DNA of 64,000 bases. Source: Pyrinomonadaceae bacterium (GTDB taxonomy: Bacteria > Acidobacteriota > Blastocatellia > Pyrinomonadales > Pyrinomonadaceae). The notes beneath the pieces are model-generated. The model made no database searches. It saw only the letters and a program-made list of their open reading frames with translations, and was not told the origin of the DNA. How positions within the stretch are numbered: position 1 is the first letter of the stretch; each line of letters opens with the position of its first letter. This document shows, piece after piece, positions 54,405-62,895 of this stretch. Where the stretch lies: the NCBI GenBank assembly GCA_026129865.1, contig JAHCHG010000013.1, positions 62,001 to 126,000 of the forward strand. The letters run 5' to 3'. The position numbers and the translations under genes were made by a program.

Positions 54405-54405
54405 T

Positions 54406-54855
54406 ATGTCAGAATTAAGCGATTTATACCAGGAAGTTATTTTAGATCACAACAAAAACCCGCGAAATTTCCGCGATATTGCGGATGCAGATAAAACCGC
54501 CGACGGAAAAAATCCCCTGTGCGGCGATGCTCTGCGCGTTTATGTTTCACTCGAAAACGACAAAGTAAAGGATGTCGCTTTCAAAGGTTCGGGCTGTGCG
54601 ATTTCCAAGGCTTCAGCCTCAATGATGACGCAGGTTATTAAAGGAAAATCGAAACAAGAAATCGAGGTTTTGTTCGATGAATTTCACAAAATGGTAACCG
54701 GCGAACTCGACATCGAATCGGACGAAAATAATCTCGGAAAGTTAAAGATATTTGCCGGCGTTTTGGAATTTCCCGCTCGCGTGAAATGCGCGTCGCTAAG
54801 CTGGCACACGCTGCATGCTGCTCTCAATGACGAACAAGAGATCTCGACGGAATAG
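54406..54855 (+). CDS. sufU: SufU, zinc-containing sulfur transfer protein of the SUF system
   Basis: A 149-residue NifU/IscU-like protein of the SufU type, with three Cys (NPLCGD, GSGCAISKASASMM, RVKCASLSW) and the SufU-characteristic insert between the second and third. It takes sulfur from SufS by Zn ligand swapping in known systems. It closes the suf locus. A hairpin follows at 54931. Confidence 0.95.
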   Translation: MSELSDLYQEVILDHNKNPRNFRDIADADKTADGKNPLCGDALRVYVSLENDKVKDVAFKGSGCAISKASASMMTQVIKGKSKQEIEVLFDEFHKMVTGELDIESDENNLGKLKIFAGVLEFPARVKCASLSWHTLHAALNDEQEISTE

Positions 54856-54930
54856 CCGTGAATCTTTTAACGACCAAAAAATATAATAATTAACAATTAT
54901 TAATTAAGAATTATTCCAAAGCTATTAAAG

Positions 54931-54964
54931 AAGGCGTTCGATCAAATTTAAGTTCGAACGCCTT
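54931..54964. terminator. Bidirectional hairpin between sufU and mscS
   Basis: Perfect 11-bp stem AAGGCGTTCGA / TCGAACGCCTT with a 12-nt loop, between convergent genes, 76 bp past sufU and 8 bp past the mscS-like stop. The T tracts on both sides are moderate. Confidence 0.75.
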
Positions 54965-54971
54965 GTTTCCT

Positions 54972-55925
54972 CTATTCGTCCGGAAGGGATTTTTCGCCGC
55001 TTTTTTGACGATGATCTTCGATCTGAAGCCTATCATTGTGCATTGTAATAACACGCTGCGGAAACGGTATTTCGATCCCGGCTTTATCAAGCGCGGCTTT
55101 CGCACCGGAAACCACACGATCTGCGGTTTTTCGCGTGCTGGTTTGCTGCGAATCCGTCCAGTAAAGAAGTTTCAGATTTACCGACGAATCGGCAAGCTCA
55201 ACGACATTCACGTCCGGTTCGGGTGTATCCAAAACACCTTCAGCATTCTTTAAAACATCAAGCAAAATGCGGCGTGCTTTTTCGTGATCTTCGTCATAGC
55301 CGATACCAACCGTGATCTTTGTACGGCGCGACGGAAACGCGGTTCGCACAAGGACAGCTTTCATGTAAAGGTCGCTGTTTGGAATGACCACGCGTTCGCC
55401 GTCGTAAGTTTTGATCTTTGTTGCACGAACGTTGATCTCTTCGACCGTTCCTTCCCAATTGTCGATCTGAATTTGATCGGCGATCTTAAATGGACGGTAT
55501 AAAAGTATCAAAAATCCCGCAAAAAGATTTTGCAGAACATCTTTAAATGCAAAACCGAGCGCAACCGAACCGATTCCCAATCCCGCGACAAGATCTCCGG
55601 CATTAACGCCGGGGAATATAACAGTTGCGGCGACAAAAAGTCCCAAAAGTATTATCAGAATATAGCCGATTCGCGACATCAGCGATGCCAGCATTGGGTC
55701 GACACGCGCACCGACAGCGGCTTTTTTTATTATTTTTCGTGAGATCGAAGCGATTACCAGAAACAAAACGAAGACAAGGAACCCGACGCCGATCAGAGGA
55801 AGTCGTGCGAAAAACCCGTTTATCATTCCGACAACCGTTTCCTGCGCCGCCTGCCCTGCTGTGATCGCTTTATCAGCCGTTTCCTTGATCGCTTCCTGAA
55901 ACATAATTATGGTCATAATTTTCAA
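54972..55925 (-). CDS. MscS-family mechanosensitive ion channel
   Basis: A 317-residue small MscS-type channel: N-terminal helices (about 40-65, 84-106, and the pore helix with GLGIGSVALGFAFKDVLQNLFAGFLIL), then the beta domain (QIQIDNWEGTVEEINVRATKIKTYDGERVVIPNSDL) and the alpha/beta C-terminal domain (TKITVGIGYDEDHEKARRILLDVL). It opens on hypo-osmotic shock. Single gene, convergent with sufU. Confidence 0.94.
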   Translation of the reverse strand: MKIMTIIMFQEAIKETADKAITAGQAAQETVVGMINGFFARLPLIGVGFLVFVLFLVIASISRKIIKKAAVGARVDPMLASLMSRIGYILIILLGLFVAATVIFPGVNAGDLVAGLGIGSVALGFAFKDVLQNLFAGFLILLYRPFKIADQIQIDNWEGTVEEINVRATKIKTYDGERVVIPNSDLYMKAVLVRTAFPSRRTKITVGIGYDEDHEKARRILLDVLKNAEGVLDTPEPDVNVVELADSSVNLKLLYWTDSQQTSTRKTADRVVSGAKAALDKAGIEIPFPQRVITMHNDRLQIEDHRQKSGEKSLPDE

Positions 55926-56076
55926 AACTGCCGCCTTATTGCGTTGAAGAGCAGGCGTTGGTCAAAATTGGCGTCTCTAAAGCATAACAAACGCGGGCGA
56001 TTATGAATAACCCTCGAAAAAATGTTATTTTTTACATTCCGATATTTTCAGCCTGTGTCCGGCAAAATTAATTATT

Positions 56077-57183
56077 GTGAAAATCAAATCAGTAGAACTT
56101 ATCGAAATTAAGATGCCGCTCGTTCATTTTTTTGAAACGAGTTTCGGTAGAACATACGAGCGAAGGATCATTCTAGCGCGAGTCGAAGACGCGGACGGCG
56201 CAGAAGGCTGGGGCGAATGCACGGTCGGTGAATCGCCTTCGTACTGCGAAGAATGGACCGATTCGTGCTGGGCGGCGCTTGAGCTGGTTTTAGCGCCGAT
56301 GGTCGTAGGAAAGGAAATCGAGAGCGCGGCGAAAACCTGGGATGTGATGAAACCGGTGCGCGGAAACCGCATGGCGAAAGCCGCGATCGAAACCGCAATT
56401 TGGGATCTCGAGGCGAAAAAGCTCGGCGTTCCTTTGTGGAAACATCTTGGCGGCACAAATCGGGAAATAGCATGCGGAGTTTCGATCGGGATCCAGGATT
56501 CGGTCGAGCAGCTGATCGAAAAAATTCAAACCGAGGTCGACGCCGGTTACCAGCGGATAAAGATCAAGATCGCGCCCGGCTGGGATTATGACGTTATAAA
56601 ACAGGTTCGCTCGCAATTTCCTGATATTAAACTGATGGGCGACGCGAATTCGGCTTATACGCTCGACGATATCGATCTTCTGAGAAGTTTGGACGAATTC
56701 GATCTGATGATGCTCGAACAGCCTTTGCCTTATGACGACATCATCGACCACGCAAAACTCCAGCGCGAGATAAATACGCCGATCTGTCTGGACGAGCCGA
56801 TAAAATCGCCGGATGATGCACGGCACGCGATCGAACTACGATCCGGAAAGATAATAAATCTAAAAAACGGTCGCGTCGGCGGACATAGCGAATCAAAACG
56901 AATTGAAAAGATCTGCCGCGAAAACGGAATGCCGGTCTGGTGCGGCGGTATGCTCGAAGCAGGGATCGGTCGCGCGCACAACATCGCGATCTCGACGCTT
57001 GCGGGTTACACGATGCCGGGTGATGTTTCGGCTTCAAAGCGCTATTGGCATGAAGATATTATTGAGCCGGAAGTAACGGTCTCAGCGAATGGAACGATCA
57101 TCGCGCCGGACGCGCCGGGAATCGGGTTTGAGGTGAAGCGCGATCGTATTGATAATTCGACGGTAAAGAAATGGACAATCTGA
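56077..57183 (+). CDS. menC: o-Succinylbenzoate synthase-like enolase superfamily enzyme
   Basis: A 368-residue member of the MenC/N-acylamino acid racemase branch. The GTG start at 56077 is used. Catalytic residues visible: KIKIAPGW (KxK lysines near 165), LMGDANSAYT (Asp), MLEQPLPYDD (Glu), CLDEPI (Asp/Glu) and NLKNGRVGG (second Lys). In menaquinone synthesis it dehydrates SHCHC to o-succinylbenzoate. No other men gene lies nearby, so N-acylamino acid racemase activity is a possible alternative. Its downstream gap holds a family beta doublet. Confidence 0.85.
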   Translation: MKIKSVELIEIKMPLVHFFETSFGRTYERRIILARVEDADGAEGWGECTVGESPSYCEEWTDSCWAALELVLAPMVVGKEIESAAKTWDVMKPVRGNRMAKAAIETAIWDLEAKKLGVPLWKHLGGTNREIACGVSIGIQDSVEQLIEKIQTEVDAGYQRIKIKIAPGWDYDVIKQVRSQFPDIKLMGDANSAYTLDDIDLLRSLDEFDLMMLEQPLPYDDIIDHAKLQREINTPICLDEPIKSPDDARHAIELRSGKIINLKNGRVGGHSESKRIEKICRENGMPVWCGGMLEAGIGRAHNIAISTLAGYTMPGDVSASKRYWHEDIIEPEVTVSANGTIIAPDAPGIGFEVKRDRIDNSTVKKWTI

Positions 57184-57184
57184 C

Positions 57185-57314
57185 GGAGCGCCGGCAGCCT
57201 GCCGGCAGAGATTGCGAAAGCAATCTAAAGAACTCTCGCTTCCGCAGACGTTGAATTGAACACAAACATTTTCGGATGCTTATGCGTCCGCTGCCGGCAG
57301 GCTGCCGGCGCTCC
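57185..57314. repeat. Palindromic doublet, family beta (REPIN-like), intergenic
   Basis: Outer arms of 24 bp (starting GGAGCGCCGGCAGCC) at 57185-57208 and 57291-57314 are exact reverse complements, with about 80 bp between. It fills the menC-ettA gap. The same arms, with changes, are inside the M1 gene at 28701 and 31625. Confidence 0.88.
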
Positions 57315-57331
57315 ATTAGGAGCCCCAAATT

Positions 57332-59014
57332 ATGAACGAACCAAATAAGATCATCTTTTCGATGGTCAAGGTGAGCAAGTTTTACGATAAAAAACCTGTT
57401 CTCAAAGACATTTATCTATCATTTTTCTACGGTGCAAAGATCGGCGTGCTTGGGCTGAACGGTTCGGGTAAATCTTCGCTGTTGAAGATCATCGCCGGTA
57501 TCGACAAGGAGTTTAACGGCGAGGTCGTATTTTCGAAAGGATATTCGGTCGGCTATCTCGAGCAGGAACCGAAGCTCGATGAATCGAAAACCGTCAAGGA
57601 AATTGTCGAAGAAGCCGTTCAGTCGACGGTCGATCTGCTCAAAGAATTTGACGAGATCAACATGAAGTTCGGCGAAGAGATGACCGACGACCAGATGAAC
57701 GCGCTGCTGGAACGCCAGGGCGAGGTTCAGGAAAAGCTCGATGCAGCGGATGCGTGGGATCTCGATTCACGGCTTGAAATGGCGATGGACGCGCTGCGCT
57801 GCCCACCGCCGGAAACGCCGGTTAAAACTTTGAGCGGCGGAGAAAAGCGCCGTGTCGCGCTTTGCCGTTTGCTTCTGCAAAAACCCGACATTCTGCTTTT
57901 GGACGAGCCGACAAATCATCTTGATGCGGAAACCGTCGCGTGGCTTGAACAGCATCTGCAGAAATACGAAGGCACGATCATCGCCGTTACGCACGATCGC
58001 TACTTTCTGGATAATGTCGCAGGTTGGATCCTCGAACTTGACCGAGGCGAAGGAATTCCGTGGAAAGGAAATTATTCGTCCTGGCTCGAACAAAAGCAAA
58101 ATCGCCTTGCAAATGAGGCAAAATCGGAAGATAAGCGTCAGAAAACTCTCGAACGCGAGCTTGAATGGATTCGAATGTCGCCGAAAGGTCGTCATGCGAA
58201 ATCGAAAGCGAGAATCAACGATTACGAAAAACTTGTCGAGCAGGACACGGAAAAACGAAGCGAAACGCTCGAAATTTATATTCCGCCAGGTGAGCGACTC
58301 GGCGATATCGTCATCGAAGCTCATGGAGTATCAAAAGCCTACGGAGACAAAATTCTTTTCGAAAATCTCGAGTTTTCCTTGCCTCCGGGCGGCATCGTCG
58401 GCGTCATCGGTCCAAATGGCGCGGGGAAAACGACTCTGTTTCGAATGATAACGGGACATGAAACGCCCGACAGCGGCACTTTCCGCGTCGGCGAAACGGT
58501 TAAATTGGGATATGTCGATCAGTCGCGCGATTCGCTCGACGGCAAGAAAACCGTTTTTGACGAGATCGCGGACGGACTCGATTTGGTTATGCTGGGAAAG
58601 CGCGAGATGAATTCCCGCGCGTATGTTTCGCGATTTAATTTTTCCGGCGGCGATCAGCAAAAACGCGTCGGACAGCTTTCCGGCGGCGAACGCAACCGCG
58701 TTCATCTGGCAAAAATGCTCAAAAGCGGCGCGAACGTTTTGCTATTGGACGAGCCGACAAACGATCTCGACGTAAACACGATGCGCGCGCTCGAAGAAGC
58801 GCTCGAAAACTTCGGCGGCTGCGCGGTCGTCATTTCGCACGATAGATGGTTTTTGGACAGGATAGCGACGCATATTCTCGCATTTGAAGGCAATTCGCAG
58901 GTCGTTTATTTCGACGGCAATTTTTCGCAATATGAAGAAGACAAAAAACGCCGGCTCGGACACGAAGCCGATCAGCCGCATAGAATTAAATATCGAAGTT
59001 TGACCAGGGCATAG
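57332..59014 (+). CDS. ettA: EttA, ABC-F translational throttle ATPase
   Basis: A 560-residue soluble tandem ABC-F protein. Two ATPase domains: Walker A GLNGSGKSSLLK near 45 and GPNGAGKTTLFR near 360; signatures LSGGEKRR and LSGGERNR; Walker B LLLDEPTNHLD and LLLDEPTNDLD. The ARM insert (about 95-150) and P-site linker (RLANEAKSEDKRQKTLERELEWIRMSPKGRHAKSKARI) match EttA. It binds the ribosomal E site and gates elongation by ATP/ADP ratio. SD region AGGAGCC is seen ahead of the ATG. Confidence 0.95.
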   Translation: MNEPNKIIFSMVKVSKFYDKKPVLKDIYLSFFYGAKIGVLGLNGSGKSSLLKIIAGIDKEFNGEVVFSKGYSVGYLEQEPKLDESKTVKEIVEEAVQSTVDLLKEFDEINMKFGEEMTDDQMNALLERQGEVQEKLDAADAWDLDSRLEMAMDALRCPPPETPVKTLSGGEKRRVALCRLLLQKPDILLLDEPTNHLDAETVAWLEQHLQKYEGTIIAVTHDRYFLDNVAGWILELDRGEGIPWKGNYSSWLEQKQNRLANEAKSEDKRQKTLERELEWIRMSPKGRHAKSKARINDYEKLVEQDTEKRSETLEIYIPPGERLGDIVIEAHGVSKAYGDKILFENLEFSLPPGGIVGVIGPNGAGKTTLFRMITGHETPDSGTFRVGETVKLGYVDQSRDSLDGKKTVFDEIADGLDLVMLGKREMNSRAYVSRFNFSGGDQQKRVGQLSGGERNRVHLAKMLKSGANVLLLDEPTNDLDVNTMRALEEALENFGGCAVVISHDRWFLDRIATHILAFEGNSQVVYFDGNFSQYEEDKKRRLGHEADQPHRIKYRSLTRA

Positions 59015-59065
59015 GAAGTTTAAGGAGTTCGTTAAGTCGAAATAAAGCTGAATTAAAAACAATCG

Positions 59066-59854
59066 ATGAAGAATTATCTGGAAAGCGTCGCGATCATCTT
59101 GTTAATAACGTTTTCGACCTTTTTCGCGGCTTGCAAAGGAACAGTAGAGAACGAAGCTGAATCTGCCGCGCAGAATCCTAAAAATGATCAGGCAGCAGCT
59201 CGCGTTCGCCAAAATCCATTTGCACATTTTCCCAATTTGCAAACGGAGATTCTTTCCAATGAAAACACTCTAACGACTTCGCCGATCGGGCAGGTAGACT
59301 TTAAAAATTTCACATTTCCATTTCCTCGAGGCTGGCAAGATTCTGACAGCAAAGAGTTTACGTTGGAAAACGGAGCGCGTCCGATCTCTAAAGAACGTGT
59401 CGGCGTTATGCATATCACAACAAAATACGGCGATGTAACCGGCGACGGAGTAGACGAAGCGTTTGTCATAATCAAGATCGAAACGGGCGGCGGCGGCATT
59501 CCTCAGATCGTTTATGTTTTCTCGCAGAAAGACGAAAAGGCTGAACTTATTTGGCTCTTCCGAACCGGAGACCGCGCCGACGGCGGATTGAAACGAATTT
59601 TCGCAGAAAACGGCGAGGCAGTCGTCGAACTTTATGGAAAAGACCGGTATATACTCGGCGAAGTTGAGACGATGCGTATCGACGGCGACGAAGAACAGCT
59701 TTGCTGCCCGACCCATTTTACGCGTTCGCACTATAAATGGAACGGTTCAAATTTTTCACTGCAAGGTAAACGAGAAACGTTTTCTACCGGCGACAATGCT
59801 GCCGAACCTGAGTTAAATCTCGGCGAAACCGTCAACAAACCTAATAAGAAATAA
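59066..59854 (+). CDS. Lipoprotein of unknown function
   Basis: A 262-residue exported protein. The signal peptide ends in a lipobox with FFAAC (lipid-accepting C23). The mature part shows the segment TTKYGDVTGDGVDEAFVIIKIETGG, an FG-GAP/EF-like Ca loop (DVTGDGVDEAF), and beta-rich sequence (PQIVYVFSQKDEKAELIWLFRTGDRADGG). Similar stand-alone proteins occur as putative periplasmic or outer-membrane lipoproteins. Function unknown. It is 51 bp after ettA and probably co-transcribed. Confidence 0.75.
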   Translation: MKNYLESVAIILLITFSTFFAACKGTVENEAESAAQNPKNDQAAARVRQNPFAHFPNLQTEILSNENTLTTSPIGQVDFKNFTFPFPRGWQDSDSKEFTLENGARPISKERVGVMHITTKYGDVTGDGVDEAFVIIKIETGGGGIPQIVYVFSQKDEKAELIWLFRTGDRADGGLKRIFAENGEAVVELYGKDRYILGEVETMRIDGDEEQLCCPTHFTRSHYKWNGSNFSLQGKRETFSTGDNAAEPELNLGETVNKPNKK

Positions 59855-59910
59855 CATTTGTTTAAAGAAGTGATCGGCATGCGATCGATCCAGGCAAAGT
59901 TTCACTTGCA

Positions 59911-59929
59911 TACTTTATAATACAAAGTA
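59911..59929. promoter_or_regulatory. 19-bp palindrome, candidate operator
   Basis: TACTTTATAATACAAAGTA, with 6-bp arms TACTTT/AAAGTA, ends 2 bp before the -35 box of the next promoter. It is a good candidate site for the winged-helix regulator encoded two genes downstream. Confidence 0.6.
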
Positions 59930-59930
59930 C

Positions 59931-59959
59931 TTGACATTAAATTTCGCTTCATCTATTTT
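59931..59959 (+). promoter_or_regulatory. Sigma-70 promoter of the membrane protein / regulator operon
   Basis: TTGACA (59931-59936), a 17-bp spacer, TATTTT (59954-59959). The start codon at 59970 is only 10 bp past the -10, so the mRNA would be leaderless or nearly so. Confidence 0.7.
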
Positions 59960-59969
59960 TATTTTGTCT

Positions 59970-60581
59970 ATGAAGAAAAATTCAGCCGGAAAAGGAAAAT
60001 TTGAAGCGGTCAATATCGGCGATCGCGCGGTCGACAATTTACGGTTTATCCGCGAAACGATGGAAAGATCGGCGGTTTTTACAAGCGTTCCCGGCTACGG
60101 CGGAGTTTTCATGGGCGTAACGGCGGTCGCGGCGGCAATTATCGCCGGATTTCAGCCGACAATTCGCGAATGGCTGATCGTATGGCTCGCCGAGGCGTTT
60201 TTGGCGGTCGGTATCGGGTTTTTTGCGATGTGGCAAAAAGCAAAGATTACGAAAACATCGCTTGTTAGCGTTCCCGCGAAAAAATTCGCGATGAGTTTTT
60301 TGCCGCCTGTCCTTTGCGCGATCGTTATTACCGCTGCATTGTGGCGAACAGGAAATTTTGAATTGATGATTCCGGTTTGGATACTTCTTTACGGCGCCGG
60401 CGTAGTTTGCGGCGGCGCAAATTCCGTAAAAGCTGTGCCGATCGCCGGTTGGTGTTTTATAGCGCTCGGCGCGGTCTCACTGTTTCTTCCCGCCGCATGG
60501 GGAAATATGATGATGGGACTGAGTTTCGGTGTGCTGCACATTGTTTTTGGGGCGATCGTGGCTTTGAAATATGGCGGATGA
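59970..60581 (+). CDS. Multi-pass membrane protein
   Basis: Started at the ATG at 59970 (MKKNSAGKGKFEAVNIGDRAVDNLRFIRETMERSAVFTSVPGYGG); 203 residues. It has five to six hydrophobic helices and no catalytic motif. The N-terminal amphipathic region before the first helix is conserved-looking. I do not know the family name. It is paired with the regulator that follows after 66 bp, as in other membrane protein plus winged-helix pairs. Confidence 0.75.
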   Translation: MKKNSAGKGKFEAVNIGDRAVDNLRFIRETMERSAVFTSVPGYGGVFMGVTAVAAAIIAGFQPTIREWLIVWLAEAFLAVGIGFFAMWQKAKITKTSLVSVPAKKFAMSFLPPVLCAIVITAALWRTGNFELMIPVWILLYGAGVVCGGANSVKAVPIAGWCFIALGAVSLFLPAAWGNMMMGLSFGVLHIVFGAIVALKYGG

Positions 60582-60647
60582 AGATCATTTTCGCAAAGTT
60601 TTGGAATCCAAATGATGGAATGCATATCCGCGGGCAAAGAAGGAATT

Positions 60648-61034
60648 ATGACAAAGAGCAATTTGGCAAAGAAGCAAGAAAATACGGGCGAAACGACTAA
60701 ACCGACGCTGACGAAAGTCGAAAAGGCAGCGGAAAATGTTTCGAACGAACTCGACAAAGTCATCCATGAACGAATGCGTCTCGGGATAATTTCGGCGTTA
60801 GCGGCGAGCGAAAAGTTGAGCTTTAGCGATCTTAAAAATCTTTTGAATACAACGGACGGCAACATCAGCGTCCATGCGCGGAAATTGGAAGACGCAGGCT
60901 ATCTCGAGTGTTTGAAATCATTTAACGGTCGCGTTCCTTTGACGGAATACAAGATCACCGAACCGGGGCGCGAGGCTTTGAACCGATATTTAAATCACAT
61001 GGAGGCTTTGATCAATGCCATGAAGAATGTTTAG
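60648..61034 (+). CDS. Winged-helix transcriptional regulator (HTH_27/MarR-like)
   Basis: Started at the ATG at 60648 with AAGGA upstream; 128 residues. The N-terminal 35 residues are charged and disordered. The DNA-binding part (HERMRLGIISALAASEKLSFSDLKNLLNTTDGNISVHARKLEDAGYLECLKSFNGRVPLTEYKITEPGREAL) is the short winged helix of the HTH_27 group, without a ligand domain. Likely autoregulates through the palindrome at 59911. Confidence 0.88.
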   Translation: MTKSNLAKKQENTGETTKPTLTKVEKAAENVSNELDKVIHERMRLGIISALAASEKLSFSDLKNLLNTTDGNISVHARKLEDAGYLECLKSFNGRVPLTEYKITEPGREALNRYLNHMEALINAMKNV

Positions 61035-61202
61035 GAAGTTCGTCCGAATAACTCCTTCGATCAAATTGTCGAAATACGCGTGAATCATTCGATCTTCTTC
61101 TCGGTCGGTGCGGATATCCGACATCAGCAAATGCGGAATGCCACACACGGCTGCGATGCAAATACTCTGGATAAAACTTTTAATAGGAAGTAAAACTCGA
61201 AT

Positions 61203-62843
61203 ATGAATGAACGAACAAGAACTGGATTAGAGATATTGCGGGCTGCGGTTTTAATGGGAATTTTGGGCGATGTGCTTCTTCGCCAGACGCCGTGGGGGTT
61301 AAATGTACTGCTTTTCATAGCCGCTCTTGTCGCGGCTCTGGTGATGCTGACGGTTCGCAGAAGGATCGAATTTTGGACTCCGCAGCTGCTGGGGCTTAAC
61401 GCAGCTTTAGTCGTCTTTGCAGCAATGTTCGTCTGGCGCGATTCTATTGAGCTGAGAGTTTTTGATACGTTCGCCATATTGCTGATCCTTGCCGTTATTT
61501 CACTTCAATCATTAAATATTCAGCCGCAGATCGCCGGCGCTTTTCATTACATTGCCGGAACAATCTGGTCCGGAATTAATGCGGCGTTTTCGCCCTTTTT
61601 GCTGGTTTTCAGCGATGTCGAATGGAAATCCGTTCAGCAAACCGGTTTTACCCGGCATTTGATTCCTCTTCTTAGGGGAATTTTGATCGCAGCGCCGCTT
61701 TTGCTGATCTTCGGAGCGTTGTTCGTCGCCGCGGATTCGGCTTTCGAAGGGATTGTCGATAGAACATTTAGCTTCCTTCCCGAAACCGTTATCGAGCATT
61801 TCTTCTTTTTCGGATTCTTCGCCTGGATAACTGCGGGCTTTCTGCGCGGCGCTTTTATCGGTATTTCAAAACAACCCGCGATCTCGATAGTTCCGCCTGA
61901 ATCGGAAAGCGAGCCTGCGAAGCCGCAGAACTTAAGCGTTACAGACATTACGGACGAAGAGGAAAAGACGCAGCAAACCGCCGAATCACGGTCGACCAAC
62001 AGTTTTGCGAACTTTGACAATTCGGTGTTTCCGCATGGGTTTACGCTCGGCGCGGTCGAAGTTTCGGTCATTTTAGGATTGATAAACCTGCTCTTTCTCG
62101 GGTTCGTGATCGTTCAAATTCCGTATCTTTTCGGCGGATTCGAACTTGTTCAAAATACTCCCGACTTTAAGCTGGCGGAATATGCGCGGCGCGGATTTGG
62201 CGAACTCGTCGCGGTATCGGCACTCGTGCTGCCGGTATTGATGGTTTCGCATTGGCTTTTGAGAAAAGACGGCTCGTCAAACGGAAGGATCTTCAAAGTT
62301 TTGGCTGTCATACAGATCGGCTTGCTATTCGTGATCATGATCTCAGCCGCTCAGAGGCTTTTGCTTTTAACAGGTAATTTAGGTTACGGATTGACCACCG
62401 TCCGCTTTTACCCGATGGCGTTTATGGTTCTTCTGGCAATGATCTTTCTCTGGTTTGGTGCGACGGTTCTGCGCGGAAATCGTCATCATTTCGCCTGGGG
62501 CGCGCTCTGGATAGCACTTTTGGTTTTGGGGACGCTGCATGTTTTCAATCCCGACGACTTCATTGTCAAGACCAATTTGAAATTAATGCAGGAAGGGCGA
62601 GATTTTGACGGCGATTATAACGCCTCGTTGAGCGATGACGCGGTGCCGGAGCTTCTCAGTGGGTTCCAGCAAATGGATGGCGATGACAAATGCGATGTCG
62701 CCCGGCGATTATCCTTTAGGTTCACGCAGCAGAAAGGCGAGAGCGATTTTCGAAGTTTCAATCTCTCACGCTCGCGGGCGAAAGAACTTTTAGACGATTA
62801 CCTGAGTGAATTGAGATCGGTAGGCGATTGCGAAACATATTGA
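61203..62843 (+). CDS. DUF4173-like integral membrane protein
   Basis: A 546-residue protein with about 12 hydrophobic helices and a DUF4153/DUF4173-type pattern (LRRDGSSNGR-like loops, FRVYPMAFMVLLAMIFLWFGATVLRG). It has a cytoplasmic charged loop at about 235-265 (ESESEPAKPQNLSVTDITDEEEKTQQ) and a soluble tail (about 465-546). The function is unknown. The small regulator operon before it points to co-regulation. Confidence 0.82.
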   Translation: MNERTRTGLEILRAAVLMGILGDVLLRQTPWGLNVLLFIAALVAALVMLTVRRRIEFWTPQLLGLNAALVVFAAMFVWRDSIELRVFDTFAILLILAVISLQSLNIQPQIAGAFHYIAGTIWSGINAAFSPFLLVFSDVEWKSVQQTGFTRHLIPLLRGILIAAPLLLIFGALFVAADSAFEGIVDRTFSFLPETVIEHFFFFGFFAWITAGFLRGAFIGISKQPAISIVPPESESEPAKPQNLSVTDITDEEEKTQQTAESRSTNSFANFDNSVFPHGFTLGAVEVSVILGLINLLFLGFVIVQIPYLFGGFELVQNTPDFKLAEYARRGFGELVAVSALVLPVLMVSHWLLRKDGSSNGRIFKVLAVIQIGLLFVIMISAAQRLLLLTGNLGYGLTTVRFYPMAFMVLLAMIFLWFGATVLRGNRHHFAWGALWIALLVLGTLHVFNPDDFIVKTNLKLMQEGRDFDGDYNASLSDDAVPELLSGFQQMDGDDKCDVARRLSFRFTQQKGESDFRSFNLSRSRAKELLDDYLSELRSVGDCETY

Positions 62844-62895
62844 GGGCATTTATCAAATCTTTGACTAATCAATAGGATAGTTTATTCTCAATCCC

